From Burkholderiales bacterium (GTDB lineage Bacteria > Pseudomonadota > Gammaproteobacteria > Burkholderiales > Casimicrobiaceae), in the NCBI GenBank assembly GCA_015075645.1, contig JABTUF010000006.1, positions 186,001-250,000 on the forward strand: a DNA stretch of 64,000 nt, written 5' to 3'. Below are positions 6,196 through 16,323 of this stretch, piece after piece. A program made the translations under genes and the position numbers. How positions within the stretch are numbered: position 1 is the first letter of the stretch; every line of letters begins with the position of its first letter. The notes beneath the pieces were generated by a model that saw only the letters and a program-made list of their open reading frames with translations, had not been told where the DNA came from and did not search any database.

Positions 6196-8862
6196 ATGGA
6201 CGCGAACGCGACCTCGCCGCACGATCCCGACCCCCAGGAAACCCGCGAGTGGCTCGATGCGCTCGACGGCGTGCTCGAGGCCGAGGGCGCCGACCGGGCG
6301 CACTTCCTGATCGAGAGCCTGATCGACGGCGCGCGCCGCCGCGGCGCGCACATGCCGTTCTCGGCGAACACCGCGTACATCAACACCATCCCGGTCGAGG
6401 TCCAGCCGAGGATTCCCGGCGACCAGGCGATCGAGCACCGGATCCGCAGCTACGCGCGCTGGAACGCGATGGCGATGGTCGTGCGCGCGAACAAGCACAC
6501 CAACGTCGGCGGCCACATCGCGAGCTTCGCGTCGGCCGCGACGCTCTACGACGTCGGCTTCAACCACTTCTGGCACGCGCCGTCGGAGAAGCACGGCGGC
6601 GACCTCGTATTCGTCCAGGGACATTCGGCGCCCGGCATCTACGCGCGTGCCTACATGCTCGGACGGCTCACCGACGAGCAGATGGACCACTTCCGGCAGG
6701 AGGTCGACGGCAAGGGGATCTCGAGCTATCCGCACCCGTGGCTGATGCCCGACTTCTGGCAGTTCCCGACCGTGTCGATGGGCCTCGGGCCGCTGATGGC
6801 GATCTACCAGGCGCGCTTCATGAAATACCTGGAGGACCGCGGGTTCGCGCACACCGAGGGCCGCAAGGTGTGGTGCTTCTGCGGCGACGGCGAGATGGAC
6901 GAACCGGAGTCGATGGGCGCGATCGGCATGGCCTCGCGCGAGACGCTCGACAACCTGATCTTCGTCATCAACTGCAACCTGCAGCGGCTCGACGGGCCGG
7001 TGCGCGGCAACGGGAAGATCATCCAGGAACTCGAGAGCGAGTTCCGCGGCGCCGGCTGGAACGTGATCAAGCTGGTCTGGGGCACGCACTGGGACGCGCT
7101 GCTCGCGCGCGACAAGAAGGGCATCCTGGTGCGCCGGATGATGGAGTGCGTCGACGGCGAGTACCAGACGTTCAAGTCGAAGGACGGCGCGTACGTCCGC
7201 GAGTACTTCTTCAACACGCCGGAACTGAAGGAACTCGTCGCCGACTGGTCCGACGAGGACATCTGGAACCTGAACCGCGGCGGCCACGACCCGCACAAGG
7301 TCTATGCGGCGTTCCACGCGGCGGTGAACCACAAGGGCCAGCCCACCGTGATCCTCGCCAAGACGATCAAGGGCTACGGCATGGGCGAGTCGGGCGAGGC
7401 CCAGAACATCACGCACCAGCAGAAGAAGATGAGCGGGCTCTCGGTGCGCCACATGCGCGACCGGTTCCAGATCCCGATTCCCGACGACAAGGTCGACGAG
7501 GTTCCGTTCGTCCGCTTCCCGGAAGGCAGCCGTGAACTCGAGTACATGCGCGCGCGCCGCAACGAACTCGGCGGCTACCTGCCGGCCCGCCGGCGCAAGG
7601 CCGAGTCGCTCCCGGTGCCGGAGCTCTCCGCGTTCGAGCGTTTCCTCAAGAGCACCGAGGACCGCGAGATCTCGACCACGATGGCGTTCGTGCAGATCCT
7701 GCAGGTGATCGTGCGCGACAAGGCGCTCGGCAAGCGCGTGGTCCCGATCGTGCCCGACGAATCGCGCACCTTCGGCATGGAGGGCATGTTCCGCCAGCTC
7801 GGCATCTGGAACCAGCTCGGCCAGCTCTACACGCCGCAGGACGCCGACCAGCTCATGTTCTACAAGGAGGACAAGCAGGGGCAGATCCTGCAGGAGGGGA
7901 TCAACGAGGCAGGAGCGATGTGCGACTGGATCGCGGCCGCGACGAGCTACTCGACGCACGGCGTGCCGGTGATCCCGTTCTACATCTTCTACTCGATGTT
8001 CGGGTTCCAGCGCGTGGGCGACCTCGCGTGGGCCGCCGGCGACATCCGCGCGCGCGGGTTCCTCCTCGGCGGCACCGCCGGGCGCACGACGCTCAACGGC
8101 GAGGGCCTGCAGCACGAGGACGGCCACTCGCACCTGATCTCGGCGACGATCCCGAACTGCGTGTCCTACGACCCGACCTTCGGCTACGAAGTCGCGGTGA
8201 TCGTGCAGGACGGGCTGCGGCGGATGTTCGCCGAGCAGCACGACTGCTACTACTACATCACGCTGATGAACGAGAACTACCCGCACCCGGCGATGCCGGA
8301 GGGCGCGGCGGCCGACATCATCAAGGGGATGTACCGCTTCGAAGCCGGAGCGAAAGGCAAGGCGGGACTGCGCGTGCAACTGCTGGGCTCGGGCACGATC
8401 TTCCGCGAGGCGATCGAGGCGGCGAAGCTGCTGCGCGCCGACTGGGGCGTCGAGGCGGACCTCTGGAGCTGCCCGAGCTTCACCGAACTCGCGCGCGAGG
8501 GCATGGCGGTCGAGCGCTGGAACATGATGCATGCGGGCGAGGCCCCGCGCGTCTCGCACGTCGCGCATTGCCTGAAGGGCACCGAGGGACCGGTGATCGC
8601 CGCGACCGACTACATCCGCGCCTACGCCGAGCAGATCCGCGCGTACGTGCCGCGCCGTTACGTCGTGCTCGGGACCGACGGCTTCGGCCGCTCGGACACG
8701 CGCGAGAAGCTGCGCCATTTCTTCGAGGTCGACCGGCACTGGATCGTGCTGGCCGCGCTCAAGGCGCTCGCGGACGACGGCAAGCTCGACCGGTCGAAGG
8801 CCGCCGAGGCGATGAAGAAGTACGGGCTGGACGCGGCGAAGCCCGCCCCGTGGACCGTGTGA
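6196..8862 (+). CDS. aceE: Pyruvate dehydrogenase E1 component, homodimeric type
   Basis: Thiamine-diphosphate enzyme that decarboxylates pyruvate and transfers the acetyl group to the lipoyl arms of AceF. The 888 residues match the E. coli enzyme (887). Visible landmarks are HIASFASAATLYDVGFNHF near the N-terminus, the ThDP/Mg motif CFCGDGEMDEPESMGAIG followed by NLIFVINCNLQRLDG, and the C-terminal transketolase-like segment VPDESRTFGMEGMF with the downstream TLNGEGLQHEDGHSH. It is the first gene of a tight operon with aceF 16 bp downstream. The upstream region holds two palindromes and a -10-like hexamer, consistent with regulated expression. Confidence 0.97.
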   Translation: MDANATSPHDPDPQETREWLDALDGVLEAEGADRAHFLIESLIDGARRRGAHMPFSANTAYINTIPVEVQPRIPGDQAIEHRIRSYARWNAMAMVVRANKHTNVGGHIASFASAATLYDVGFNHFWHAPSEKHGGDLVFVQGHSAPGIYARAYMLGRLTDEQMDHFRQEVDGKGISSYPHPWLMPDFWQFPTVSMGLGPLMAIYQARFMKYLEDRGFAHTEGRKVWCFCGDGEMDEPESMGAIGMASRETLDNLIFVINCNLQRLDGPVRGNGKIIQELESEFRGAGWNVIKLVWGTHWDALLARDKKGILVRRMMECVDGEYQTFKSKDGAYVREYFFNTPELKELVADWSDEDIWNLNRGGHDPHKVYAAFHAAVNHKGQPTVILAKTIKGYGMGESGEAQNITHQQKKMSGLSVRHMRDRFQIPIPDDKVDEVPFVRFPEGSRELEYMRARRNELGGYLPARRRKAESLPVPELSAFERFLKSTEDREISTTMAFVQILQVIVRDKALGKRVVPIVPDESRTFGMEGMFRQLGIWNQLGQLYTPQDADQLMFYKEDKQGQILQEGINEAGAMCDWIAAATSYSTHGVPVIPFYIFYSMFGFQRVGDLAWAAGDIRARGFLLGGTAGRTTLNGEGLQHEDGHSHLISATIPNCVSYDPTFGYEVAVIVQDGLRRMFAEQHDCYYYITLMNENYPHPAMPEGAAADIIKGMYRFEAGAKGKAGLRVQLLGSGTIFREAIEAAKLLRADWGVEADLWSCPSFTELAREGMAVERWNMMHAGEAPRVSHVAHCLKGTEGPVIAATDYIRAYAEQIRAYVPRRYVVLGTDGFGRSDTREKLRHFFEVDRHWIVLAALKALADDGKLDRSKAAEAMKKYGLDAAKPAPWTV

Positions 8863-8878
8863 GCCGGAGCGCGCCGAG

Positions 8879-10624
8879 ATGAGCACGATCGAGATCAAGG
8901 TTCCCGACATCGGCGATTTCACCGACGTGCCGGTGATCGAGGTGCTGGTGAAACCCGGCGACACGGTGAAGCCGGAGGACGCGCTCGTCACGCTCGAGAG
9001 CGACAAGGCGACGATGGACGTGCCCTCGCCCGCGGCGGGCGTCGTGAAGTCGATCGCCGTGAAGGTCGGCGACAAGGTGAGCGAAGGGTCGGTGGTCGTC
9101 GTTCTCGATGCCGCCGCGGCGGCAGGGAAGGGGGAAGGGGGAAGGGAGAAGGGTGCACCTGCGTCTCCTGCGCCCGCTTCCCCTGCATCGCCTGCGGCGG
9201 TATCGCCCGCGCCTTCGCCGACGCGCCCTTCCCCCTTCCCCCTTCCCTCTTCCCCGGGTTCAGCCGTCGAGGTGAAGGTGCCCGACATCGGCGACTTCAC
9301 CGACGTGCCGGTGATCGAAGTGCTGGTGAAACCCGGCGACACGGTGAAGCCCGAGGACGCGCTCGTCACGCTCGAGAGCGACAAGGCGACGATGGACGTG
9401 CCGTCCCCGGTCGCGGGCACGATCCGTTCGGTCGCGGTGAAGGTCGGCGACAAGGTGAGCGAAGGGTCGGTCGTGGTCGTGCTCGATGCCGCCGCGACCG
9501 CGGCGGCAGGGAAGGGGGAAGGGGGAAGGGAGAAGGGTGCGGCGGAGGCAGGGAAGGGAGAAGGGGGAAGAGGGAAGGGTGCGGCGGCGTCTCCGGCGCC
9601 CGTTTCTCCTGCATCGATTTCAACTGCGTCGCCAGCGCCGTCGCCGACGCGCCCTTCCCCCTTCCCCCTTCCCTCTTCCCCGGATTCTCCGGCATCCGGG
9701 ACCGCGCACGCCTCGCCGTCGGTGCGCAAGATCGCGCGCGAACTCGGCGTCGACGTGTCGAAGGTGACCGGCAGCGGACCGAAAGGCCGCATCCTGGTCG
9801 AGGACCTGCGCGCGTTCGTCAAGAAAGTGATGTCCGGCGCCGCGGTGCCGTCCGCCACCGGCACGGGCGGAGCGATCAGCGGCGGCGGCGAACTCAACCT
9901 GATCCCCTGGCCGAAGGTCGACTTCGCGAAATACGGCCCGGTCGAATCGAAGCCGCTGTCGCGTATCCGCAAGCTCTCGGGCGCGAACCTCGCGCGCAAC
10001 TGGGTGATGATCCCGCACGTCACGCAGTTCGACGAGGCGGACATCACCGACCTCGAGGCGTTGCGGGTCCAGCTCAACGGAGAGAACGCGAAGGCCGGCG
10101 TCAAGGTCACGATGCTCGCGTTCCTCATCAAGGCGTCGGTCGCCGCGCTCCGCAGGTTCCCCGAATTCAACGCGTCGCTCGACGGCGAGAACCTCGTGCT
10201 GAAGGGCTACTTCAACATCGGCTTCGCGGCGGACACGCCCAACGGCCTCGTCGTTCCGGTGCTGAAGAACGCCGACCAGAAGGGCGTGCTGCAGATCGCG
10301 AAGGAGATGGGCGAACTCTCGGCGAAGGCCCGCGAGGGCAAGCTCGGTCCCGCCGACATGCAGGGCGGATGCTTTTCGATCAGTTCGCTCGGCGGCATCG
10401 GCGGCACCGCGTTCACGCCGATCATCAACGCGCCGGAGGTCGCGATCCTCGGCGTGTCGAAGAGCGCGCACAAGCCGGTGTGGGACGGCAAGGCGTTCGT
10501 CCCGCGCCTCATGCTGCCGCTCTCGCTCTCCTACGATCACCGCGTGATCGACGGCGCCGCGGCGGCGCGCTTCACCACCTACCTCGGCACGCTGCTCGGC
10601 GACCTGCGCCGCGCGATGCTGTAG
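8879..10624 (+). CDS. aceF: Dihydrolipoamide acetyltransferase (E2), two lipoyl domains
   Basis: Core of the pyruvate dehydrogenase complex; transfers acetyl from lipoyl arms to CoA. Domain order over 581 residues: lipoyl domain 1 (about 1-78, lipoylated Lys43 in ESDKATMDV), a charged/proline linker, lipoyl domain 2 (about 127-205, Lys169), a second linker, a peripheral-subunit-binding domain ([18 protein letters not shown]...[11 protein letters not shown]), then the catalytic domain ending with [17 protein letters not shown], which carries the active-site histidine. Both linkers are encoded by in-frame GGGAAGG-type heptad repeats and read as KGEGGREKG and PSPFPLPSS runs instead of the usual Ala-Pro linker. 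It sits between aceE and a RidA-like gene. Confidence 0.97.
   Translation: MSTIEIKVPDIGDFTDVPVIEVLVKPGDTVKPEDALVTLESDKATMDVPSPAAGVVKSIAVKVGDKVSEGSVVVVLDAAAAAGKGEGGREKGAPASPAPASPASPAAVSPAPSPTRPSPFPLPSSPGSAVEVKVPDIGDFTDVPVIEVLVKPGDTVKPEDALVTLESDKATMDVPSPVAGTIRSVAVKVGDKVSEGSVVVVLDAAATAAAGKGEGGREKGAAEAGKGEGGRGKGAAASPAPVSPASISTASPAPSPTRPSPFPLPSSPDSPASGTAHASPSVRKIARELGVDVSKVTGSGPKGRILVEDLRAFVKKVMSGAAVPSATGTGGAISGGGELNLIPWPKVDFAKYGPVESKPLSRIRKLSGANLARNWVMIPHVTQFDEADITDLEALRVQLNGENAKAGVKVTMLAFLIKASVAALRRFPEFNASLDGENLVLKGYFNIGFAADTPNGLVVPVLKNADQKGVLQIAKEMGELSAKAREGKLGPADMQGGCFSISSLGGIGGTAFTPIINAPEVAILGVSKSAHKPVWDGKAFVPRLMLPLSLSYDHRVIDGAAAARFTTYLGTLLGDLRRAML
9125..9255 (+). repeat. In-frame inverted heptad repeat in AceF linker 1
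   Basis: Left arm: four seven-base units (GGGAAGG three times, then GAGAAGG) at 9125-9152. Right arm: the complementary CCTTCCC-type units at 9226-9255. The insert keeps the aceF frame and encodes a Lys/Gly/Glu/Arg run followed by a Pro/Ser/Phe run between the two lipoyl domains. Confidence 0.85.
9509..9682 (+). repeat. In-frame inverted heptad repeat in AceF linker 2
   Basis: Two consecutive left arms of GGGAAGG-type units, a spacer of about 75 bp, then a right arm of CCTTCCC-type units. The insert is in frame. Its spacer, at about 9598-9650, is repeated almost exactly in lpd at about 11430-11481, so one copy was derived from the other. Confidence 0.85.
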
Positions 10625-10632
10625 CGACGGCG

Positions 10633-11097
10633 ATGGATCGCATCGGCGCGCGGTTGCAGGAACTCGGCATCGTGCTGCCGCCGGTGCCGGTGCCGGTCGC
10701 GAACTACGTGCCGTTCGTGATCACCGGGAACCTGCTGTACCTGTCGGGACAGGGGCCCCGCAGCGCGAACGGCTTCCATCGCGGCGTCGTGGGCGCGGAC
10801 GTCGGCGTCGAGGACGCCTACGCGCATGCGCGCATCGTCGGCACGCAACTCCTCGCCGCGGCGAAGCAGGCGCTCGGCAGCCTCGATCGCGTGGCGCGCG
10901 TCGTCAAGCTGCTCGGCATGGTGAACGCAGCGCCCGGCTTCACGAAGCATCCGGCCGTGATCAACGGATGCTCCGACCTGTTCGTGCAGGTGTTCGGCGA
11001 CGCGGGCCGGCATGCGCGCTCCGCGGTCGGGATGGGGTCGCTCCCCGAGAACATCACGGTCGAGATCGAAGCGATCCTGGAGATCCGAGGACCATGA
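10633..11097 (+). CDS. RidA/YjgF-family protein (imine deaminase-like)
   Basis: Product of 154 residues from ATG 10633, nine bases after aceF. The sequence matches the longer RidA-type subfamily (about 150 residues): an N-terminal segment [27 protein letters not shown], then [43 protein letters not shown] and the C-terminal [21 protein letters not shown]. Family members hydrolyse reactive enamines and imines such as 2-aminoacrylate to keto acids (pyruvate) and ammonia. Not all subfamilies keep this activity, so the reaction is an inference. Its stop overlaps the lpd start (ATGA), placing it inside the PDH operon between E2 and E3. Confidence 0.85.
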   Translation: MDRIGARLQELGIVLPPVPVPVANYVPFVITGNLLYLSGQGPRSANGFHRGVVGADVGVEDAYAHARIVGTQLLAAAKQALGSLDRVARVVKLLGMVNAAPGFTKHPAVINGCSDLFVQVFGDAGRHARSAVGMGSLPENITVEIEAILEIRGP

Positions 11098-12965
11098 GCC
11101 AGAGCGTCGACGTCAAGGTGCCGGACATCGGCGATTTCAAGGACGTTCCGGTCATCGAAGTGCTCGTCAAGCCGGGCGACGCGGTCAAGCCCGAGGACGC
11201 GCTCGTCACGCTCGAGAGCGACAAGGCGACGATGGACGTGCCCGCCCCGATCGCGGGCACGGTCAGGTCGATCGCGGTGAAGGTCGGCGACAAGGTGAGC
11301 GAGGGGTCGGTCATCGTCGTGCTCGATGCCGCGGAGGCGGGGAAGGGGGAAGGGGGAAGGGCGAAGGGTGCCGCAGAGGCAGGGAAGGGAGAAGGGGGAA
11401 GGGGGAAGGGTGCGGCGGTGTCTCCGCCGCCCGTTTCTCCTGCATCGATTTCAACTGCGTCGCCAGCGCCGTCGCCGACGCCCCCTTCCCCCTTCTCTCT
11501 TCCCTCTTCCCGGCCCTTCCAGGGCCAGCCGGACGTCGAATGCGAAATGCTCGTGCTCGGCGCCGGTCCCGGCGGCTACAGCGCGGCGTTCCGCGCGGCC
11601 GACCTCGGCATGAAGACGGTGATCGTCGAGCGCTACGCGACGCTCGGCGGCGTGTGCCTGAACGTCGGCTGCATCCCGTCGAAGGCGCTCCTGCACGTCG
11701 CGGCGGTCGTCGACGAGACCGCGGCGTTGGCGAAGCACGGCGTGACTTTCGGCAAGCCGCAGGTCGACCTCGCGAAACTCAAAGGCTGGAAGAACCAGGT
11801 CGTCGGCAAGCTGACCGGCGGGCTCGCGGGCATGGCGAAGGCGCGCAAGGTCGAGGTCGTGCGCGGCGTCGGCCAGTTCCTCGATCCGCACCATCTCGAA
11901 GTGGAACTCACCGAGGGCGTCGCGCAGGCGAAGACCGGCGCGAAGAAGGTGGTGCGCTTCGCGAAGGCGATCATCGCGGTAGGCTCGCAGGTCGTGCGTC
12001 TGCCGTTCATCCCGGACGATCCGCGCATCCTCGACTCGACCTCGGCGCTCGAACTGGAGAGCGTGCCCAAGCGCCTGCTCGTCATCGGCGGCGGCATCAT
12101 CGGCCTCGAGATGGGCACCGTGTACTCGACGCTCGGCGCGCGGCTCGACGTGGTCGAGATGATGGACGGGCTCATGCCAGGCGCCGACCGCGATCTCGTG
12201 CGCGTGTTCGAGAAGGTGAACAAGCCGCGCTTCGACCGCGTCATGCTGAAGACGAAGACCGTCGCGGTCGAGGCCCGGGCGGACGCGATCTACGCGACCT
12301 TCGAGGGCGAAGGCGCGCCTGCCGGTCCGCAGCCCTACGACAAGGTGCTGATGAGCGTCGGGCGCGCGCCGAACGGCAGGAAGATCGCGGCGGAGAAGGC
12401 CGGCGTCGCGGTCTCCGACCGCGGCTTCATCCCGGTCGATTCGCAACTGCGCACCAACGTCCCCCACATCTTCGCGATCGGCGACGTCGTCGGCCAGCCG
12501 ATGCTGGCGCACAAGGCGGTGCACGAAGGCCACGTCGCCGCGGAGGCCGCGGCCGGGCACAAGGCGCACTTCGACGCGCGCGTGATCCCGTCGGTCGCCT
12601 ACACCGACCCCGAGATCGCGTGGGTGGGACTGACCGAGGACGAGGCGAAGGCGAAGGGCATCGCGGTCACGAAGGGACTGTTCCCGTGGGCCGCGTCGGG
12701 ACGCGCGATCGCGAACGGGCGCGACGAGGGCTTCACCAAGCTCCTGTTCGACGCGGCGACGCATCGCATCGTCGGCGGCGGCATCGTCGGCACGCACGCC
12801 GGCGACCTGATCGGCGAGGTCGCGCTCGCGATCGAGATGGGCGCGGACGCGGTCGACATCGGCCGCACGATCCATCCGCACCCGACGCTCGGCGAGTCGA
12901 TCGGGCTCGCGGCCGAGGTCGCCGAGGGCACCTGCACCGACGTGCCGCCGGCGCGGAAAAAGTAG
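11094..12965 (+). CDS. lpd: Dihydrolipoamide dehydrogenase with N-terminal lipoyl domain (E3)
   Basis: Flavoprotein that reoxidises dihydrolipoamide with NAD+. The 623-residue product is longer than the plain enzyme (about 470) because of an N-terminal lipoyl domain (residues 1-80, lipoylated Lys44 in [10 protein letters not shown]) and a repeat-encoded linker. The flavoprotein part has the FAD motif [13 protein letters not shown], the redox disulfide in [15 protein letters not shown], an NAD-binding [11 protein letters not shown], and the C-terminal HPHPTLGE histidine-glutamate pair. Lipoyl-bearing E3 is known in betaproteobacteria and Neisseria. Its lipoyl domain is nearly identical to those of AceF. 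rpiA begins five bases after the stop. Confidence 0.97.
   Translation: MSQSVDVKVPDIGDFKDVPVIEVLVKPGDAVKPEDALVTLESDKATMDVPAPIAGTVRSIAVKVGDKVSEGSVIVVLDAAEAGKGEGGRAKGAAEAGKGEGGRGKGAAVSPPPVSPASISTASPAPSPTPPSPFSLPSSRPFQGQPDVECEMLVLGAGPGGYSAAFRAADLGMKTVIVERYATLGGVCLNVGCIPSKALLHVAAVVDETAALAKHGVTFGKPQVDLAKLKGWKNQVVGKLTGGLAGMAKARKVEVVRGVGQFLDPHHLEVELTEGVAQAKTGAKKVVRFAKAIIAVGSQVVRLPFIPDDPRILDSTSALELESVPKRLLVIGGGIIGLEMGTVYSTLGARLDVVEMMDGLMPGADRDLVRVFEKVNKPRFDRVMLKTKTVAVEARADAIYATFEGEGAPAGPQPYDKVLMSVGRAPNGRKIAAEKAGVAVSDRGFIPVDSQLRTNVPHIFAIGDVVGQPMLAHKAVHEGHVAAEAAAGHKAHFDARVIPSVAYTDPEIAWVGLTEDEAKAKGIAVTKGLFPWAASGRAIANGRDEGFTKLLFDAATHRIVGGGIVGTHAGDLIGEVALAIEMGADAVDIGRTIHPHPTLGESIGLAAEVAEGTCTDVPPARKK
11339..11516 (+). 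repeat. In-frame inverted heptad repeat in Lpd linker
   Basis: GGGAAGG-type units, a spacer and CCTTCCC-type units, in frame between the lipoyl domain and the flavoprotein domain. The spacer shares about 50 contiguous bases with the second AceF linker, indicating copying between the two genes. Confidence 0.85.
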
Positions 12966-12970
12966 CCGAC

Positions 12971-13636
12971 ATGACCCAGGACGAACTGAAGCAGGCCGTC
13001 GCGCGCGACGCGATGGCGCACGTCGTCGACGACGCGTGGATCGGCGTCGGCTCCGGCTCGACCGCGAACTTCTTCATCGACGAACTCGCGAAGGTCAAGG
13101 GCCGCATCAAGGGTGCGGTCGCCTCGTCGGTGAAGACCGCCGAGCGGCTGAAGGCGCACGGCATCCCGCTCGACGAACTCAACAACGTCGGCCCGCTGCC
13201 GGTCTACATCGACGGCGCCGACGAGGTCACCGAACACGGCGCGATGATCAAGGGCGGCGGCGGCGCGCTCACCCGCGAGAAGATCGTCGCGGCCGCGTCG
13301 CGCAAGTTCGTCTGCATCGTCGATTCGAGCAAGCTCGTCGACGTGCTCGGGCGTTTCCCGCTGCCCGTCGAAGTGATCCCGATGGCGCGCAGCTACGTCG
13401 CGCGCGAACTCGTGCGTCTCGGCGGACAGCCGGAACTGCGGCAGGGATTCACCACCGACAACGGCAACGTGGTCATCGACGTGCGCGGCCTGTCGATCCT
13501 CGATCCGGTCAAACTCGAGTCCGACCTGAACCAGCTCGCGGGAGTCGTGACCGTGGGCCTCTTCGCACGGCGCGGCGCCGACACGATCCTCGTCGGCGGC
13601 GAGAACGGCGTGCGGCGGATCGACCTCAGGCGCTAG
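12971..13636 (+). CDS. rpiA: Ribose-5-phosphate isomerase A
   Basis: Interconverts ribose-5-phosphate and ribulose-5-phosphate in the pentose phosphate pathway. At 221 residues it matches the family (E. coli 219). Motifs: [16 protein letters not shown] (phosphate loop), [42 protein letters not shown] with catalytic acid and lysine residues, and VEVIPMA. It starts five bases after lpd, so it probably rides on the PDH operon transcript. Confidence 0.95.
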   Translation: MTQDELKQAVARDAMAHVVDDAWIGVGSGSTANFFIDELAKVKGRIKGAVASSVKTAERLKAHGIPLDELNNVGPLPVYIDGADEVTEHGAMIKGGGGALTREKIVAAASRKFVCIVDSSKLVDVLGRFPLPVEVIPMARSYVARELVRLGGQPELRQGFTTDNGNVVIDVRGLSILDPVKLESDLNQLAGVVTVGLFARRGADTILVGGENGVRRIDLRR

Positions 13637-13661
13637 GTCGGGCCGGGAGCGTCCGGCGGGC

Positions 13662-13667
13662 TACAAT
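13662..13667 (+). promoter_or_regulatory. -10-like hexamer 6 bp before proA
   Basis: TACAAT ends six bases before the proA ATG. Transcription would start at the start codon, predicting a leaderless mRNA. Confidence 0.5.
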
Positions 13668-13673
13668 GTCCGG

Positions 13674-14966
13674 ATGACCAACCTCGCCGTCCCCGGACTC
13701 GGCACCTTCGCCGACGTTCCCGCGTACATGCGCGGCGTCGGCGAGGCGGCGCGCGCAGCGGCGCGCGTGCTCGCGCGTGCCGACACCGCGGCTAAGGATC
13801 GCGCGCTCGCGGCGATGGCCGGGGCGATACGTCGCGACGCGGCGAAGCTCGTCGAAGCGAACGCTGCGGACGTCGCGGCCGCGCGCGCCGCCGGACAGGA
13901 CGCGGCGTTCGTCGACCGGTTGACGCTCTCCGCCGCGGGCATCGAGGCGATGGCGAAGGGCCTCGAGGAGATCGTCGCGCTGCCCGATCCGGTCGGCGAG
14001 ATCTCCGAGCTGCGCTACCGTCCGACCGGCATCCAGGTCGGGATGATGCGCGTGCCGCTCGGCGTGATCGGCATCGTCTACGAGTCGCGCCCCAACGTGA
14101 CCGCCGACGCCGCGGGACTCTGCCTCAAATCCGGCAACGCGACGATCCTGCGCGGCGGTTCGGAAGCGATCCGCAGCAACGCCGCGATCGCCGCGTGCGT
14201 CCACGCGGGATTGCGCGCGGCCGGGCTCCCCGAGGCCGCCGTCCAGGTCGTCGCGACGACCGACCGCGCGGCGGTCGGCTGCCTCATCGCCGACGAGGAA
14301 CACGTCGACGTGATCGTGCCGCGCGGCGGCAAGAGTCTCACCGAGCGGATCGCGCGCGAGGCGAAGGTGCCGGTGATCAAGCACCTCGACGGCGTGTGCC
14401 ACGTGTACGTCGACGCGGCAGCCGACGTCGACATGGCCGTGAAGATCGCCGACAACGCGAAGACGCAGCGCTACTCGCCGTGCAACACGATGGAGACCCT
14501 CCTCGTGCACGCGTCGATCGCGCCGCGGGTGCTGCCCGCGCTCGCGGCGATCTACCGGGAGAAGGGTGTCGAGCTGCGCGGCTGCGAGCGCTCGCGCGCG
14601 CTCGTGCCCGACATGAAGCCCGCGACCGAGGAGGACTGGCGCACCGAGTACCTCGCGCCGATCCTCGCGGTGCGCGTCGTCGACTCGCTCGACGCCGCGA
14701 TCGAGCACATCGCGACCTACGGCTCGCAGCACACCGACGCCATCGTCACGAACGACCACGCTGCGGCGATGCGCTTCCTGCGCGAAGTCGACTCGAGCTC
14801 GGTGATGGTGAACGCGTCGACGCGCTTCGCCGACGGCTTCGAGTACGGGCTGGGTGCCGAGATCGGCATCTCGACCAACAAGCTGCACGCGCGCGGTCCG
14901 GTGGGCCTCGAAGGGCTCACGTCGCGCAAGTGGGTCGTGCTCGGGTCGGGCCAGATTCGGACCTGA
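13674..14966 (+). CDS. proA: Gamma-glutamyl phosphate reductase
   Basis: Second step of proline synthesis: NADPH-dependent reduction of gamma-glutamyl phosphate to glutamate semialdehyde. The 430-residue product shows the ALDH-like fold: [38 protein letters not shown] (NADPH site), [16 protein letters not shown], and the catalytic cysteine in [14 protein letters not shown]. The C-terminal [26 protein letters not shown] is typical. proB is not in this window. It has its own candidate promoter after rpiA. A convergent MFS gene lies 60 bp downstream. Confidence 0.96.
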   Translation: MTNLAVPGLGTFADVPAYMRGVGEAARAAARVLARADTAAKDRALAAMAGAIRRDAAKLVEANAADVAAARAAGQDAAFVDRLTLSAAGIEAMAKGLEEIVALPDPVGEISELRYRPTGIQVGMMRVPLGVIGIVYESRPNVTADAAGLCLKSGNATILRGGSEAIRSNAAIAACVHAGLRAAGLPEAAVQVVATTDRAAVGCLIADEEHVDVIVPRGGKSLTERIAREAKVPVIKHLDGVCHVYVDAAADVDMAVKIADNAKTQRYSPCNTMETLLVHASIAPRVLPALAAIYREKGVELRGCERSRALVPDMKPATEEDWRTEYLAPILAVRVVDSLDAAIEHIATYGSQHTDAIVTNDHAAAMRFLREVDSSSVMVNASTRFADGFEYGLGAEIGISTNKLHARGPVGLEGLTSRKWVVLGSGQIRT

Positions 14967-15026
14967 CGCAACCTCCGGCCCCGCGTCCGGCGGCGAAGCG
15001 CGCCTTGCGGCGGCGGACCAGGCGGG

Positions 15027-16220
15027 CTACGCGGCCGCCGCCGTTTCGCGCCGCAGCCGGGCGAGCCAGACGACGCCCACCGCGACGATGAAGAGCACCG
15101 GGATCGCCGAGTAGTTCATCATCTCCCACCCGGCCGCCGAGACCAGCGCGCCGGAGGAGAACGACGACAGGCCCATGATCGCGAACACCGTGAAGTCGTT
15201 CGCGCCCTGCACGCGCGCCTTCTCGGAGGGCGTGTAGGCCTCGGTCAGCAGCGTCGTGCCGCCGGTGTACATGAAGTTCCAGCCCACGCCGAGCAGCGCG
15301 AGCGCCGCGACGAAGTGCGTGAACGTCGTCCCCGAGAGCGCGACGGCGACGCACATGAGCATCAGCACGATGCCGGCGCTGATCACCGAGAGCACGCCGA
15401 AGCGCTTGATCAGCGAGCCGGTGAGGAGTCCCGGCAGGAACATCCCGACGACGTGCCACTGGATGACGAGCGCGGCCGCCGAGAACTCGAAGCCGCAGAA
15501 ATCCATCGCGAGCGGCGTCGCCACCATCAGCAGGTTCATGAGGCCGTAGCCCAGCGCCGCCGACAGGACCGCCACGATGAACACCGGCTGGCGCGCGATC
15601 TCCGCGAGCGGCCGGCCGCCGCCTTTCCGCTCCTCGTGGGACGGCGGCGGGACGCGCACGAACGACTGCACGGCCAGCGCGACCAGCGCGTAGAACGCGA
15701 GCGCGATGAACGAACCGGCGAAGGGCACGTCGAGCGCGTCCTTCGCGAAGCGCATCGACGTCGGCCCGATCACGCCGCCGGCGACGCCGCCCGCGAGCAC
15801 CCACGAGATCGCCTTGGCGCGGTCGGCCGGCGTGGAGACCTCGGCGGCGGCGAAGCGGTACTGCAAACCGATCGCGTTGTAGACGCCGATGATCGCGGTC
15901 GCGATGCAGAACAGCGTGAAGTTCGCGAGGTAGAGCGCGAGGACGGCGAGCGCGCATCCGAGCACGTTGACGAGCGCGCCGGCCATGAATCCGGTGCGCC
16001 GGCCGACCCGCGCCATCCACAGCGACGCCGGCATCGTCGCGAGCGCGGATCCGATCACGTAGGTCGACGCGCCGAGCGTCGCCAGCGCCTTGGTCGAGGC
16101 GATCTGGTAGCCGACGAGCCCCTGCATCGAGATCAGCGACGAGGCGTTGGTCAGGAGCAGCGCCTGGCAGACCGCGAGGAGCGCGAGGGTACGGCGATCG
16201 GTGGTGGCGGGGGCGGACAT
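15027..16220 (-). CDS. MFS transporter, substrate unknown
   Basis: Inner-membrane carrier with about twelve hydrophobic helices in 397 residues, starting at ATG 16220. The N-terminal half shows the MFS loop motif MARVGRRTGFMAGALVN. The middle contains a basic loop (PPPSHEERKGGGRPLAEIARQ), and the C-terminal half includes YTGGTTLLTEAYTPSEKARVQGANDF. It interrupts the otherwise collinear proA-nadD cluster on the opposite strand and shares a divergent 103-bp region with the DUF924 gene. Similar proteins are annotated only as MFS; the cargo is unknown. Confidence 0.85.
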   Translation of the reverse strand: MSAPATTDRRTLALLAVCQALLLTNASSLISMQGLVGYQIASTKALATLGASTYVIGSALATMPASLWMARVGRRTGFMAGALVNVLGCALAVLALYLANFTLFCIATAIIGVYNAIGLQYRFAAAEVSTPADRAKAISWVLAGGVAGGVIGPTSMRFAKDALDVPFAGSFIALAFYALVALAVQSFVRVPPPSHEERKGGGRPLAEIARQPVFIVAVLSAALGYGLMNLLMVATPLAMDFCGFEFSAAALVIQWHVVGMFLPGLLTGSLIKRFGVLSVISAGIVLMLMCVAVALSGTTFTHFVAALALLGVGWNFMYTGGTTLLTEAYTPSEKARVQGANDFTVFAIMGLSSFSSGALVSAAGWEMMNYSAIPVLFIVAVGVVWLARLRRETAAAA

Positions 16221-16311
16221 CCGGGCAAGCGGAACGGGCGCGGGGCTTCGTCCCGCAGCCGGCCGGACCGCGTCCGGGCGGGGCGGGCGCGTACGGGGTC
16301 GCCGCTTTCCG

Positions 16312-16317
16312 TATGAT
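16312..16317 (+). promoter_or_regulatory. -10-like hexamer 6 bp before the DUF924 gene
   Basis: TATGAT ends six bases before the GTG start at 16324. The overlapping minus-strand hexamer TATCAT (16314-16319) could serve the divergent MFS gene. Confidence 0.45.
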
Positions 16318-16323
16318 ACCCGG

